A stretch of DNA of 64,000 nt, taken from assembly GCA_945910005.1 (NCBI GenBank), contig OX246745.1, positions 45,418,822 through 45,482,821 of the forward strand, read 5' to 3'. Below are positions 1-10,812 of this stretch, one piece after another. The notes under the pieces are model-generated. The model was not told the origin of the DNA. It was given only the letters and a program-made list of their open reading frames with translations, and ran no database searches. Source of the DNA: Isoperla grammatica (lineage: Eukaryota > Arthropoda > Insecta > Plecoptera > Perlodidae). Positions within the stretch are counted from its first letter, which is position 1; each line of letters opens with the position of its first letter. The translations under genes were made by a program, and so were the position numbers.

Positions 1-19
1 AGCATATTCTTAGGTTAGA

Positions 20-300
20 CAAGACCGCTCACGCGGCCTTGAGCCGCTGCTGACACGTCACTTATATCGACAGTCACTTGTTCCGACAGTCACTTCTTCT
101 GCCGATGTCTTGAAAAAAGTTTTCAAAATCGGTCGAGATATGGCCGAGTTGTGGGAGTTTTTCTCTTTGTTTGTGTGTTGGTAAACATTCTTCCTAAATG
201 GATCTATATATATATATATATATAAGTTTGTGCATTGCAAGTGTTGTAAGATGATGAAAAGTAGTGAAAAAAGTGAAAAAAGTAAAAAAAAAAAAAATGT
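20..300. repeat. dispersed repeat X, copy 1
   Basis: This non-coding block begins with an ACCGCTCACGCGGCC-type word and runs through TTCAAAATCGGTCGAGATAT to a TA run and GTTGTAAGATGATGAAAA. The same block, almost base for base, occurs at 9753-9990. A shorter relative lies at 655-800. No open frame of note and no terminal inverted repeats were found. Family unknown. Confidence 0.75.
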
Positions 301-309
301 TGGTGTAAA

Positions 310-612
310 AAAATGTTGGGCAGTTTACTTCGTGTGACACGGGCGTGTATGCAGTGCAGGCAACAAACATCAACAGGACCCCCTAACCTACCTTATTTTC
401 GAGGGATGTCAGGCAGGTGGGAAAGTCATTCAAAAAAAAAAAAAATTAAAAAAAGTTTTGAAAAAAGAAAATTTTCGTGTAAAAAAACAATGTTGTGCAG
501 TTTACATCGTGTAACACGGGCGTGTATGCAGTGCAGGCAACAAACATCAACAGGACCCCCTATCCTTCCTAACTTTCGATGGATGTCAGGCACGTGGGAA
601 AGTCAATTGCTT
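310..612. repeat. tandem pair of repeat Y
   Basis: Two direct copies, about 310-425 and 484-605, share the words ACACGGGCGTGTATGCAGTG and AACATCAACAGGACCCCCTA and a GGATGTCAGGCA ending, separated by an A-rich spacer. Diverged single copies lie at 1250-1310 and 10813-10935. Family unknown and probably non-coding. Confidence 0.7.
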
Positions 613-654
613 GGAAAGTCATATATCTTTGTTTGGAAAGGGTCGTTTCTATTT

Positions 655-800
655 AATGCCAAAAAAAATTTCAAAATATGTCGAGATATGGCCGAGTTGT
701 GGTAGTTTTGTCTTTTGTTTGTGTGTTGTAAAAATTCTTTTAAAATGTATCTATATATATAAGTGTGTGCGTGGCAAGTGTTGTAAGATGATGAAAAAAA
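655..800. repeat. partial copy of repeat X
   Basis: Contains the GTCGAGATATGGCCGAGTTG core, the following TA-rich tract and the GTTGTAAGATGATGAAAA ending seen in copies 20-300 and 9753-9990, but lacks the leading third. Confidence 0.65.
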
Positions 801-1400
801 AGTGGAAAAGGTGAAGAAAAAGAAGAAAGAAAAAAATCGAAAGAAAAATGTTGATAAACATTTTTTTTTTTAATTTATAAAATTTTAAAGTAGGAAGTGA
901 TGACAGTGCACAGTCACATATTTAAATACTAGCTTACCCGTCGCGCGTTGCTGCAATCTCAGAAGAAAAGTAATTCAAGGAATTGTGGTTATGATATCAT
1001 TGAATTAACGTGATGTCATCTTTATTGAAAGTTATTCATTTCAATTAATCATATTTTGAAGGTGTAGTTTTAGTTATATTGAAGTATATTATAATATTGA
1101 AATTACTTTTAAAGAGTATTAAATTAAATGATTGTTGAAGTCTTTATATTAAAAGTTTACGCCTTTATTCTTGTTATCCGCTTCGTGTCTGGTGCAGTGC
1201 TGCCAATGTAGAAACTAGAAGGTAAAGATCGAAAAAAGTGCGCCATGATGAACCACATATCAATCAGACCCAATATCCTTCCCAACTTTCGTGGGATGTC
1301 AGGCAGCTAGGCCAAGATCGACCAGATACAATAACCCCCCCTAACCTCGGGCAAAGTCACTTTCGGACGCAAATCTAGGTTTTTTCATGTATCTACATCG
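801..1400. other. no gene seen; AT-rich with a fragment of repeat Y
   Basis: AT-rich sequence without a credible open frame. The only recognisable piece is a diverged repeat Y fragment near 1250-1310. Confidence 0.5.
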
Positions 1401-1524
1401 GTAGATCACACTTTCTGTATGCTCCGAACAGCTGCGCCCTCGCACGTACGCCATATGGCCATATTTAACGTGATTGTGTTGTCAAATCGATGCAACTTCA
1501 AAATGATAATTTTGAAGATGAATT

Positions 1525-2004
1525 TTGGTGTCTCAGTGGGGGTGGGGGAAAGGGGGGCTGGGAGGGGGTGGTAATCATTCAGAAACCTTAGCGGGCGTGC
1601 ATTCACTAACTCACCAAAGTTGTATTGCAATCGGCTGAATGGTTTAGGAAAGCATAATTGCATGTTGGTGTCTCAGTGGGGGTGGATGTTGGGGGGGGGG
1701 GGGGGAGGGTTGGTTATCATTCAGAAACCTTAGCAGGCGTGCATACACTAAGTCACCAAAATTGTATCGCAGTCGGATGAATAGTTTAAGAAAGTATTAT
1801 TGCATATTGGTGTCTCAGTGGGGGTGGGGGGTGAGGGGGGCTGGGAGGGTGTTGTAATCATTCAGAAACCTTAGCGGGCGTGCATTCACTAACTCACCAA
1901 AGTTCTATTGCAATCGGCTGAATGGTTTAGAAAAGCATTATTGCATGTTGGTGTCTCAGTGGGGGTGGATGTTGGTGGCGGGGGGGGGGGGGGGGGGTGG
2001 ATAT
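1525..2004. repeat. ~141-bp tandem array, left part (interrupted by Gypsy-1)
   Basis: Units start with TTGGTGTCTCAGTGGGGGTG at 1525, 1665, 1807 and 1948, a 140-142 bp spacing. Each contains a G-rich run, then TTCAGAAACCTTAGC and a CACCAAAG segment. The array resumes after the retrotransposon with starts at 7454 and 7605. The last base here is the end of the target duplication of Gypsy-1. Confidence 0.85.
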
Positions 2005-2264
2005 TGTGAAGGTTTCTATGCAAGTAGAATAGACGGAGTAACTTTTATCCATATTTATTGTAACATAGAGAACCCATGTTATAGGCTACATGATATAAGG
2101 TAACACACAAGGCATCGACAGACTTACGTATACCCATCGATGCTCCTTCTCTGGCTGGCGAGGCTCAACAGACAGCCCGTGACAGACCGCTGTTCCAACT
2201 ACGACAGTGTAGGCCACGCCTACATACGTCACATGCACCGCCTTATAACTATGTACATGTCACA
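2005..2264 (-). repeat. Gypsy-1 3' LTR (element orientation)
   Basis: 260 bp, TG...CA termini. Compared with the partner at 7093-7356 it lacks a 4-bp duplication and differs at one base. Confidence 0.92.
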
Positions 2265-2316
2265 TCTCTCCTTCTTTATGGAATGAATATAATGTAATAT
2301 TGATGTATATAATAAT

Positions 2317-2722
2317 TAGGGATGCACACGATAATCGATATTATCGTTCGATATTCGATATGCAATAAAATTTCGATAATCGATAATACAAATATTATCG
2401 AATGGTCTGATTTCTAAAAAAGCGGGTTCGTAAAGCATTATTTCGTTCTTCTCGGACCTTTCTAGTATTGAAATACTCAAAGATACTGCCAAAATACTAG
2501 GCCTCGGGCCTCGTAAAATGTGATTATACTCTCAGCAGTGTCACGTCAGATGTATCCAAGTAATGTTGCCATATCCTTATGTGCTCGATTAGGCGACATA
2601 TCACTGAAACTGTAAAAGATTACTTCAATTTTGTAAATTTATTATCGTTCGATATTATCGATCGATAATGCAGTCATCTTTTCGATTATCGATAGTTTTT
2701 ATTTTATCGATGTGCATCCCTA
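2317..2722. mobile_element. hAT-type MITE nested in Gypsy-1
   Basis: 406-bp non-coding element with terminal inverted repeats beginning TAGGGATGCAC at both ends and a perfect 8-bp target duplication ATAATAAT (2309-2316 and 2723-2730), the hAT signature. Both ends are full of ATCGATA-type words. It lies between the end of the Gypsy-1 pol region and the 3' LTR, so it inserted into a Gypsy-1 copy. Confidence 0.9.
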
Positions 2723-2846
2723 ATAATAATATGTAATAACATAACATAACTGTATTAACATAACATAACTGTATTAACATAACTGTATTACCATAACATT
2801 ATTGCTTGATGTAAATACAGTAACAAATTATTATTATTCTTGTAAA

Positions 2847-4373
2847 TTACAAATTTAGTTTTTCGGGAGCTCGAACCATCCGTCCGCTTCGGGTGGTTAG
2901 TGTTTGAGTCTTGGGATCAGCCGTTGGACGAGGGCTGCTACCGCTTGGGTGATGCCTTGGCTTCGTACCTGGGTTGTCCGGTACGGACTGTCCGCCTGGA
3001 CTGCTTGGACTAGTAACACCATGACGTCGCAGTTGTCCCCACTCCGGCTCTTGTGAGTCTAGAACAAGCTCAGGAGAGGTAGTAGTAGGTGTAGGGATAT
3101 GTTGTACTGGAATCAGGTGGTATCGATTCCTTCGTATAGTTCCCTGGTTCGTAGACACTTGAAACGATCTTGGACCTTGGACTCCTGAGACTCTTCCGTA
3201 TCTTTTTAAATCGGTAACGAACACTTTGTCACCTTCATACAATCTTGGCAGATTGCCTACAACCCGATGTTGTTGGTCGTAATACATCTTTTGTTTTTCT
3301 TTATTAATATTATCTTGGTCACGAAATGATTTATTCACTTTTTCTGTACTGAAACTTTGAGGAATAGTAGGAAGTGTTGTTCTTATTTGTCTTCCCATTA
3401 ATAACTCAGCAGGGCTGTGTCCTGAATCTAAAGGTGAGGCTCGATAAGCCAATAATCCTAAGTACGGATCTGAGGATTTCTTCAAAATTCTTTTCATCGT
3501 TTGCACGGTTCTTTCCGCTAGTCCATTACTTTTGGGATAACGTGCACTACTGGTACGGTGCTCAAACCCATAATCTTGCGAAAACTGTTTAAAGGCCATA
3601 GATTTGAATTGGGGACCGTTGTCGGAAACGACCTTCTCAGGCACTCCAAACCTTGCAAAAATGGACCGTATTTTGTCAATCACGAAATCTGTTTTAGTTG
3701 TTGTTAGGTGGATCACCTCTGGAAATCTCGAATAGTAGTCTACTACAACTAAATAATTTATTCCTCTTATTTCAAACAGATCCATTCCTACTTCTTGCCA
3801 TGCGCGATCTGGTAACTTAGATGCGATCATAGGTTCTGGATGATTATTGCGTAGCTCGATACATGCATTGCAATTCGTGACTGAAGTAGTGATATCGTTA
3901 TTTATTTTTGGCCACCAAACTGATCTTCGTGCTCTTTCCCTGCACTTATTTATACCCAAATGTCCCTCATGTATTTTACTTAAAATCCCTTTCCTCATGG
4001 CTACAGGAATGTAGAGTTGACGATCGTGCACAAGAAGACCCGATATGACCACAAGCGAGTTTTGCTCAGAATAGAATGGTAAACAATCATAGTCCACACT
4101 ATATTTTTCTGGCCAGCCCTTTAGCACATACCGTTTTAGTTTTTGTGTTGTTGCATCTTCATCTTGTCCCTGTCGTATTTCCTGTAGTTTGGGGTCGGTT
4201 AGGGGCAGTTCGTTACACAGCTCCATCGCTGCAATTTCTGCTTCTTCTGCTAATGTCTCCTGGTCCGCCGATGCTTCCTGGATCGGTGTCCTCGATAGCG
4301 CGTCTGCTGCATATAAGTATTTGCCTGGAACGTGTGACATGGTGTATGAAAACCGCATCAACCGCATTCTCAT
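2847..4373 (-). pseudogene. Gypsy-1 pol, C-terminal part: end of RNase H and integrase
   Basis: 508-residue open frame. It starts in the RNase H tail, with the HVPGKYLYAADALSR-type segment at about residues 14-28. The integrase zinc motif follows (H135, H138, C168, C171), then the catalytic triad D198, D251 and E287 in the contexts MDLFE, SDNGPQF and KSNGLAER. A basic, proline-rich tail ends the frame. Integrase would insert the cDNA into the host genome; all catalytic residues are present. The frame is in phase with the upstream piece 4602-5255 but separated from it by an in-frame TAA at 4407-4409, so it is not a separate gene. Confidence 0.9.
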
Positions 4374-4542
4374 TCGTTGGATTCTTGGAGTCAGTGCATC
4401 CAGTGGTTAGTTACACAAAAGAGATAACAATGGTTTATGGTCAGTACATATATGAAATGTTTTTCCTAATAAGTAGTGTTCGAACTTAGAACATGCCCAC
4501 TCCATTCCTAAGCCCTCTTTCTCGATTTGCGCCCATCGAGCT

Positions 4543-4655
4543 TCTGTTTCTGTGAGAGATCGGGAGGCATATGCAATGGGTTTCCAATTAAATGCGGTCT
4601 GTCACGGGCTGTCTGTTTCTGTGAGAGATCGGGAGGCATATGCAATTGGTTTCCA
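4543..4655 (-). repeat. 69-bp insertion: 44-bp direct duplication plus inverted 24-bp LTR scrap
   Basis: 4543-4586 and 4612-4655 are direct copies with one mismatch, 69 bp apart. The bases between them include 4594-4617, which match 24 of 24 bases of the LTR (2167-2190 and 7255-7278) in inverted orientation relative to the element. The LTR scrap brings a TGA (4602-4604) into the pol frame. The 69-bp length preserves the frame on either side. Confidence 0.85.
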
Positions 4656-5255
4656 CAATTTATCGTCTTCTTCTTGCTCTATTAAAGCTCCCAGTCCGAA
4701 AGAAGATGCGTCCGATGTTACTCGATGGTTCTTGTTGGGATCATAGTACCCTAGGGTTGGTGCTGACGTTAAACGATTTTTTATTTCCGTAAACGCTGAT
4801 TCCTGTAGTTTATCCCATACGAACGTGTTGTCTTGGCGCAATAAATCTCGAATTGGCTTTGTCACTTCGGATAGGTTTGGTATAAATTTCAAAACATAGT
4901 TGGTCATTCCCAACAGTCTTTTCACTTCCGTTACGTTTGTTGGCGGTTTCATCCTCCTTATAGCTTCTGTTTTGTCCGGATCGATATGTATGCCATCCTC
5001 ATTCAGGACATGACCTAAGAATTTCACGGTTTTAGTTTTGAACATGCATTTGGATTCATTTAAGGTAAGTCTTGCTTGCGCTATTCTTTTGAGAACGGTT
5101 TTCAAACGTTGGTCATGTTCATGTTCGGTAGCTCCGAACACGATTATATCATCGATCAAACAAATAACTCCTTCTAGTCCTTCCAAGATTTGCATTATTC
5201 TTCTCACAAATACCTCTGGTGCTGAAGTAATCCCAAATGGTACTCTTTGGAACAT
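4602..5255 (-). pseudogene. Gypsy-1 pol, middle part: reverse transcriptase palm to RNase H
   Basis: 217-residue frame. It opens with the RT block [16 protein letters not shown], carries the polymerase active-site motif as LIDDIIVFG (about residues 37-45), then the thumb and connection and the start of RNase H ([13 protein letters not shown], then [10 protein letters not shown]). The frame ends at a TGA supplied by the inverted LTR scrap at 4594-4617. It is out of phase with the Gag-protease frame upstream because of a 2-bp repeat (AC) gain near 5330. Catalytic RT residues are intact, but the polyprotein is broken on both sides. Confidence 0.9.
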
Positions 5256-5284
5256 AAAACGACCAAAGGGTGAAAGGAAAGTTG

Positions 5285-6988
5285 TTAATTGGGCCGATTC
5301 CTCCGATAGTCGAATCTGCCAAAAACCCGCGTGTTTGCGTCAAGTTTCGTAAAGTATTTAGCACCTGTCAATTTGGCTAACGTTTCATCTACCGATGGCA
5401 TTTGCAACCTTTCTCTTAGTACGTGTTTATTCAACTCCGTTAGGTCTACGCATACTCGAACTTGGTTACGCGCCTTCGGAACCACGACCATCCCGGCACA
5501 CCACTCTGTTGGTTCTTCAACCTTGACGATAACTCCCAGACTCTCCATCCTTTCTAACTCCTTCTTTACTCTGGGTAGTAATGGTAAAGCTACTCTTCTT
5601 GGTGTAGTTATCGCATATGGTTGTGCACCGGGTTGAAGTTTGATCTCATATTCCCCTTGTATTAAGCCTAAACCTTTAAAAAGCTCAGATAATTCTTCAT
5701 TTATTTCTTTTCCTACAGTTCCTTTAGGATTGACTGACTGTATTGCGTTTATCCGGGATAACAAATGTAACTCTTCTATTTCTGGTCTTCCTAACAATGG
5801 ATCTACCAGTCCCTTTACCACAAATATATTCCGTTCCGTTTTATAGGCTTTGTATTCTATCTTAGCTAACACTTGACCCTTAACCTCCAAGGCCGTTCTG
5901 CCAGGCCCCGTCAGTCTTTTGGATGGCGGTAAAAGTTTTGTTCCCTTCATGTGTACTAAGTACCTTTCCGGTATCACACTGACGTCTGCACCTGTATCGA
6001 GTTTAAATTTAATTGGAACCCCATTCACCAATACTTCTACTTGCCATGGATTTGATCTTGTCCCTCGATCGGTAATTGATCCTAGGAAGGCTTCGGCCCC
6101 TTCTTCCTCCTCAGCATCTATAGCTCTTATATTTTTAGAGTAACACTGGGATATATAGTGGCCCTTCCTATTACACTTATGGCATGTAGCATCCTTAGCT
6201 GGACATTTTGAGACTGAATGTTTAGGAGAAAATCCACACCTTGTGCATTTATCTTTGTTTCCTTTCGAGGAATATTGACTATTGTCATTCTTATTAGAAC
6301 CCCTATCACTGGATTTATTTCCACTTTGTGGTTTGTTCCTAGACCAAGTCTTCTTAGGCCTACCTTGGTGGTTTGTGCCTATTGCATCCAAATTTCCCTG
6401 TCTATCCCGCTCTGGGCGGAGTTCACTTTGTTGGGCTTTAATTGTTTCACTATGCCGAATCCTATTAATAGCTTTCGAAAGAGTGAGGTCGCGATCCATT
6501 TGTAACTGTTCTGATAGTTTATCATCCTTGATCCCTATCACGAGTCGATCGCGTATCATTTCCTCTTCTACTGCACCATATTCACAGTGTTCTACTAAAC
6601 AGTATAGGGCCGTAATAAACGTTTCTGCTGATTCTCCATCTAATTGAATTCTTTTATTGAATTTTGCACGTTCATATATTACGTTCCGCCTATCAACGAA
6701 GTGATCGTGAAATTTCTTTATCACCACGTTATATGTTGCTGCGTCCCCTCCACTAAGTTTGAATGATTTCAGGACGTCTTCAGCTTTATCGCCCATTACG
6801 TATATTAACGTGTCTATCTGATCTCTATCACTTTTAAGACCTAGGCCTGAAGTATTTTTAAATCGCTCGAATCTTCTAGACCATTTCGGCCAGTCCGACG
6901 GATTATTAAAATCAAATTCTTGTGGAGGTTTTAGTGCATATTGCACTATAGTTTGCGAATGCAACCTGACTTCATCGGTATCCGACAT
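5285..6988 (-). pseudogene. Gypsy-1 gag, protease and N-terminal reverse transcriptase
   Basis: 567-residue frame starting with the first ATG after the 5' LTR and primer site. Residues 1-200 resemble the retrotransposon Gag region found in K02A2.6-like/Mag-type elements. Two zinc knuckles lie at 248-262 (CX2CX5HX4C) and 269-282 (CX2CX4HX4C); these would bind the element RNA. A retropepsin active site DTGAD starts at residue 331. RT fingers follow (VCVDLTELNK, about residue 515). The reading is lost after the KLDAN motif near 5330, where an AC dinucleotide is repeated, and about 19 out-of-phase residues follow before the stop. Gag and Pol are in one frame here. Lineage assignment to Mag-like Gypsy is by resemblance only. 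Confidence 0.9.
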
Positions 6989-7092
6989 GGTCGGGGGGCG
7001 GTTCCCTGACCTTGACCTACTTGCTGGCTAGGCCTAGACAAACATTTCTCCGGAATTATTAGCCTGGGTAATTCGTTACCGCGCTGCCACCA

Positions 7093-7356
7093 TGTGAAGG
7101 TTTCTATGCAAGTAGAATAGACGGAGTAACTTTTATCCATATTTATTGTAACATAGAGAACCCATGTTATAGGCTACATGATATAAGGTAACACACAAGG
7201 CATCGACAGACTTACGTATACCCATCGATGCTCCTTCTCTGGCTGGCAAGGCTCAACAGACAGCCCGTGACAGACCGCTGTTCCAACTACGACAGTGTAG
7301 GCCACGCCTACATGCCTACGTCACATGCACCGCCTTATAACTATGTACATGTCACA
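7093..7356 (-). repeat. Gypsy-1 5' LTR (element orientation)
   Basis: 264 bp. It carries a 4-bp duplication and one substitution relative to 2005-2264. It would contain the promoter of the element, reading leftward. Confidence 0.92.
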
Positions 7357-7650
7357 GATATAATTCAGAAACTTTATCGGGCGTGCATACAATAACTCGC
7401 CAAAGTTTTATTATTATAATCGGATGAATAATAATATAACGCATTATTGCATGTTGGTGTCTCAGTGGGGGTGGGTGGTTAGGGGGTCTGAAGGGGGTTG
7501 TAATCATTCAGAAACCGTAGCGGGTGTGCTTACACTAACTCACTAAAATTTTATTGCAGTCGGATGAACGGTTTAGGAATGGTTTAGAAAAGCATTACTG
7601 CATGTTGGTGTCTCAGTGGGGGTGGATGTTGGGGGGAGGGGGGTGGTTAA
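7357..7650. repeat. ~141-bp tandem array, right part
   Basis: Continuation of the array at 1525-2004 beyond the Gypsy-1 target duplication, with unit starts at 7454 and 7605 (about 150 bp apart). The joined array has six recognisable unit starts. Confidence 0.8.
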
Positions 7651-7659
7651 GTTAACACA

Positions 7660-9360
7660 AAGTCTGTAAGTCATACCGGTCGCGCACAATAAGCCATCAA
7701 AGACAAATTTGAGTGTCGAAATTGATTGTCTTCAGATTACATCAATGTACACGGCACCCCCCCGTTGTCGTGTTTTGAGCTTTTTCGATCAATTAAAAGC
7801 TAAACATATTTAATAAAGAATAGGGAAAAGTAATTCCGACGAAAAATTCCGAAAACTTTCAAAATAAATTCCTACTTTGGGCGGTCAAAAACCAAAAAGT
7901 TGAATTTTGCACGTTCAAAAGCTTCCCGGTACGTCCCGGTAAGTGTGTTGTCAATAAAATGCACATGTACAGAAAGGTATTGAAACGCACTTTTCTATGA
8001 TACCAAAATGGGATGTTCGATTTCATAACGGGACATTTGGGGGACGTTCAAAAATGAAAATTAAGAAATCAAAATTACACATCTAGTCAATGACATACAA
8101 AAATGTCAGAGATGGTACGTGCCTGGTACGTCCGGGTACGTTCAAACAATAGTCAATAGTCTCGGATAATGCACAATTGAGTTAAAAAAACTTAAAAAAA
8201 TTCCAACATGCTTTTTTAAGACATTGAAAAACCCCCATAGACAAATACGGGCAAAAAAGTGCTACGCATGAAATCCGTTAAAGCATCATAACTCGGACAT
8301 CCGTAGAGTCTAATTTTTGAAAGTAACGTTTTCGGATAGACAAATGTCCAGTTATTAATACTAATTACAACAATGTATTAGATGGCATTTTAAACACACT
8401 TTTAATATACAAATACAAACATTTTGTATGCGTGTTTTTATATCGCCGTGAAAAGTGCGTTGCGAGAACGTCTGCCATTCGGTGAGGGGGAGACTTTTCG
8501 AAAATGTTTTTTCATGCCCCTGTACGGGCAAGTGTTCAGCATCGGACTAAAGAACAAAAACCCATTTCGAAAGTACCAACTTGACGCAGAAAAATAAAAA
8601 CTGAAACCGTGTAGAAAAAAGTGAAAAGTGCCCATAGCTCAGGAACGGGGACGAAATTTAAAATTCCACGAGTATTTCTCCAAGATTTAGTAAAGCTCTT
8701 TAAGATGAAAAAGTCGAGAAAGTTCGCAAACAAAAAATGTGGGAGGAAATCTGTACTAACCGATTTTATCGGCACACGGTACCAAATGTACACGATCCGT
8801 GTGCCGAAAGTTCCGGAACGAATCCAAAAAATTTCCAAATCCTAGTTACCCAGATGGTAACCGACGGTAACAAAACAAAAACGAACTGTATTTCTCGTTT
8901 GGTTCGACGGGCAGAGCCGTTTGAATGTGACTAGTTAGAAACGTACCAAATCTGGCCTCCGTTCCCGGTCTCAGTTTTCGTACAACGTTCGTGTTTGGGT
9001 GCCCGTAACTTTTGAACGGGACAATATATATTCTTGTGGGGTACACCAAAAGATGCGCCATTCAATTGACTTTCGATCAAAAGCTTTGAAAAAATTCTCA
9101 AAAAACATTTGAATTTGTTAAAATTTTTACCGCAAAGCGGGAGCGCCGAAATCGCACACTTTTAGAGATAAAACACGTCAAACGGGGGTGAAGGGGTTGA
9201 CGGACAGACTCGAAAAAAATACCCACGTGTAGCCAAAGAGCTAGCGCCAAATACTGTAGCGACAGATCGTGGAAAAAGGCACGTGCGGGGGCCGGAACGA
9301 GCGCGGGGCCAACTCGAAAAGCGTCGCCAACTCGAAAAGCGGGGCTTACCAAAAGATGAT
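7660..9360. repeat. unclassified ~1.7-kb dispersed repeat, copy A
   Basis: Collinear with 11460-13765 at clearly visible but diverged identity. Shared blocks include CTAAACATATTTAATAAAGA (7801 and 11511), ATGATACCAAAATGGG (7998 and 11719), CAAGTGTTCAGCATC-type (8529 and 12820), ACCAAATGTACACGAT (8781 and 13074) and GACGGGCAG with CCGTTTGAA (8908 and 13199). Internal recurring motifs are a GCCCGTAACT...GAACGGGAC type and a GGTACGTGCC...GGGTACG type. All six frames are broken, and I see no terminal repeats. It is not a family I recognise. Confidence 0.75.
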
Positions 9361-9752
9361 ATATAGAAAATAGAAAAATAGATAGGTTACTTATTTAGGT
9401 TATGTTCTTTGTTTTGGCCTAGTTACTAAATATAAGAACATTTAACACTTAGTTTTATATTACATGAATAAAGGTTGGGCGGGCACCACCTTGGTGTGGG
9501 TTGGTAGTGAGATGGCGGTGGGGGGTTTGTCAGTGTCAGCTGTCAGTTTGCCAACCAGTGTGTTTTCGCCCGTTGAAGAGCTCTGATCAGGGCTCGAAAT
9601 ATTGCGATTTTAATTGTTATCTTGACAAGAGACAGTGTACAGTCCAGTTAGTAGGTCTTATTAACGTTTTACCTGTCCTATGTTTCCGTTTTAATTACAT
9701 AGTATTACATATGTTTTACATGTTTTTTTTTTTACGTGTTTTATAATATGTT
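9361..9752. other. no gene seen; AT-rich spacer
   Basis: A/T-rich sequence between repeat A and the second copy of repeat X. No convincing frame, RNA or terminal repeat. Confidence 0.5.
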
Positions 9753-10080
9753 GTAATACAAGACCGCTAACGCGGCCTTGAGCCGCTGCTGACACGTCAC
9801 TTATATCGACAGTCACTTGTTCCGACAGTCACTTCTTCTGCCGATGTCTTGAAAAAAGTTTTCAAAATCGGTCGAGATATGGCCGAGTTGTGGGAGTTTT
9901 TCTCTTTTTTGTGTGTTGTTAAACATTCTTCCTAAATGGATGTATATATTTATATAAGTGTGTGCGTTGCAAGTGTTGTAAGATGATGAAAACCGCTGAC
10001 GCGGCCTTGAGCCGCTGCTGGCTGTCCTTGTTTGGCTAGTCACTTTTTTTTCCAGTCACTTTTTGGAAAACTTGAAAGTT
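9753..10080. repeat. dispersed repeat X, copy 2
   Basis: Nearly identical to 20-300 through GTTGTAAGATGATGAAAA. At 9989 a second short copy of the CGCTGACGCGGCCTTGAGCC head follows directly. Confidence 0.75.
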
Positions 10081-10084
10081 GGAA

Positions 10085-10812
10085 AAAAGAAAAAAAAAAT
10101 TTGCTAAAAAATAAGTGTACCAAAAAATAAAATTAAACAAAAATGTATTAAAAAATTAAAGTTCCAAAGAAATTGAAGTAAAAAAAATTAGGTAAAAAAA
10201 AAGAACAAAAAAAATGAGCCCATAAAAGTTGAAGTCCAAAAAAAGTTAATTGCGAAAATAATGAAAGTACCAAAAAAATCAATTATCAAAAAATGTAAGT
10301 CCAAAAAAATATAAGTCCAAAAAATATAAGTTCAAAAAAATATAAATACAAAAAATTAAGTACCAAAAATGTAAGTCCCAAAAAATGTAAGTACAAAAAA
10401 TTTGAAATACAAAAAAATTGAAGTACGAAAAAATTTAAGTTCAAAAAATTTTACGTACAAAAAATTTAAGTACCAAAAAATGTAAGTAAAAAAAATATAA
10501 GTACCAAAAAATTGAATTTCCAAAATATTTTAAGTACAAAAAAATTTAAGTAAAAAAAATGTATGTACAAAAAATTTTAAGTACGAAAAAATTGAGGTTC
10601 AAAAAATTTTAAGTACAAAAAATTTTAAGTACAAAAAATTTGAAGAACAAAAAAATTCAAGTTCAAAAAATTTAAGTACAAAAAATGTATGTACCAAAAA
10701 AATTAAGTACAAAAAAATGTTAGTACAAAAAATTTAAGTACCAAAAAATTTAAGTACAAAAAAATTTAAGTACAAAAAAATATAAGTACAAAAATTATCA
10801 AAGTACCAAAAG
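10085..10812. repeat. degenerate ~16-bp A-rich tandem array
   Basis: About 730 bp built from units like AAGTACAAAAAATTT with frequent point changes and length slips (AAGTACCAAAAAATTT, AAGTCCAAAAAAATAT). Non-coding low-complexity DNA, bounded by repeat X on the left and repeat Y on the right. Confidence 0.85.

Larger units (their letters stand above)
2005..7356 (-). mobile_element. Gypsy-1: complete but broken Ty3/Gypsy LTR retrotransposon
   Basis: Element on the minus strand, 5.35 kb, bounded by near-identical LTRs (2005-2264 and 7093-7356) that begin TGTGAAGG and end GTCACA on the + strand. A perfect 5-bp target duplication GATAT flanks it (2000-2004 and 7357-7361). In element orientation the 5' LTR is followed at once by a primer-binding-like TGGTGGCAGCG, and the 3' LTR is preceded by a purine tract AAGAAGGAGAGA. 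Domain order is Gag with zinc knuckles, protease, reverse transcriptase, RNase H, integrase, as in Ty3/Gypsy. No envelope-like frame follows integrase. The LTRs differ by one substitution and one 4-bp indel, so the insertion is young, yet pol is disrupted three times and a MITE sits at 2317-2722. Confidence 0.93.

Noticed and set aside
2847..7092. Envelope gene in the Gypsy elements
   Set aside because: In all three elements the region between integrase and the 3' LTR is too short or non-coding, so no env-like frame is supported.
8438..9352. Overlapping frames of 65-100 codons in repeat copy A
   Set aside because: None is conserved in phase in copy B, so they are not evidence of a protein.
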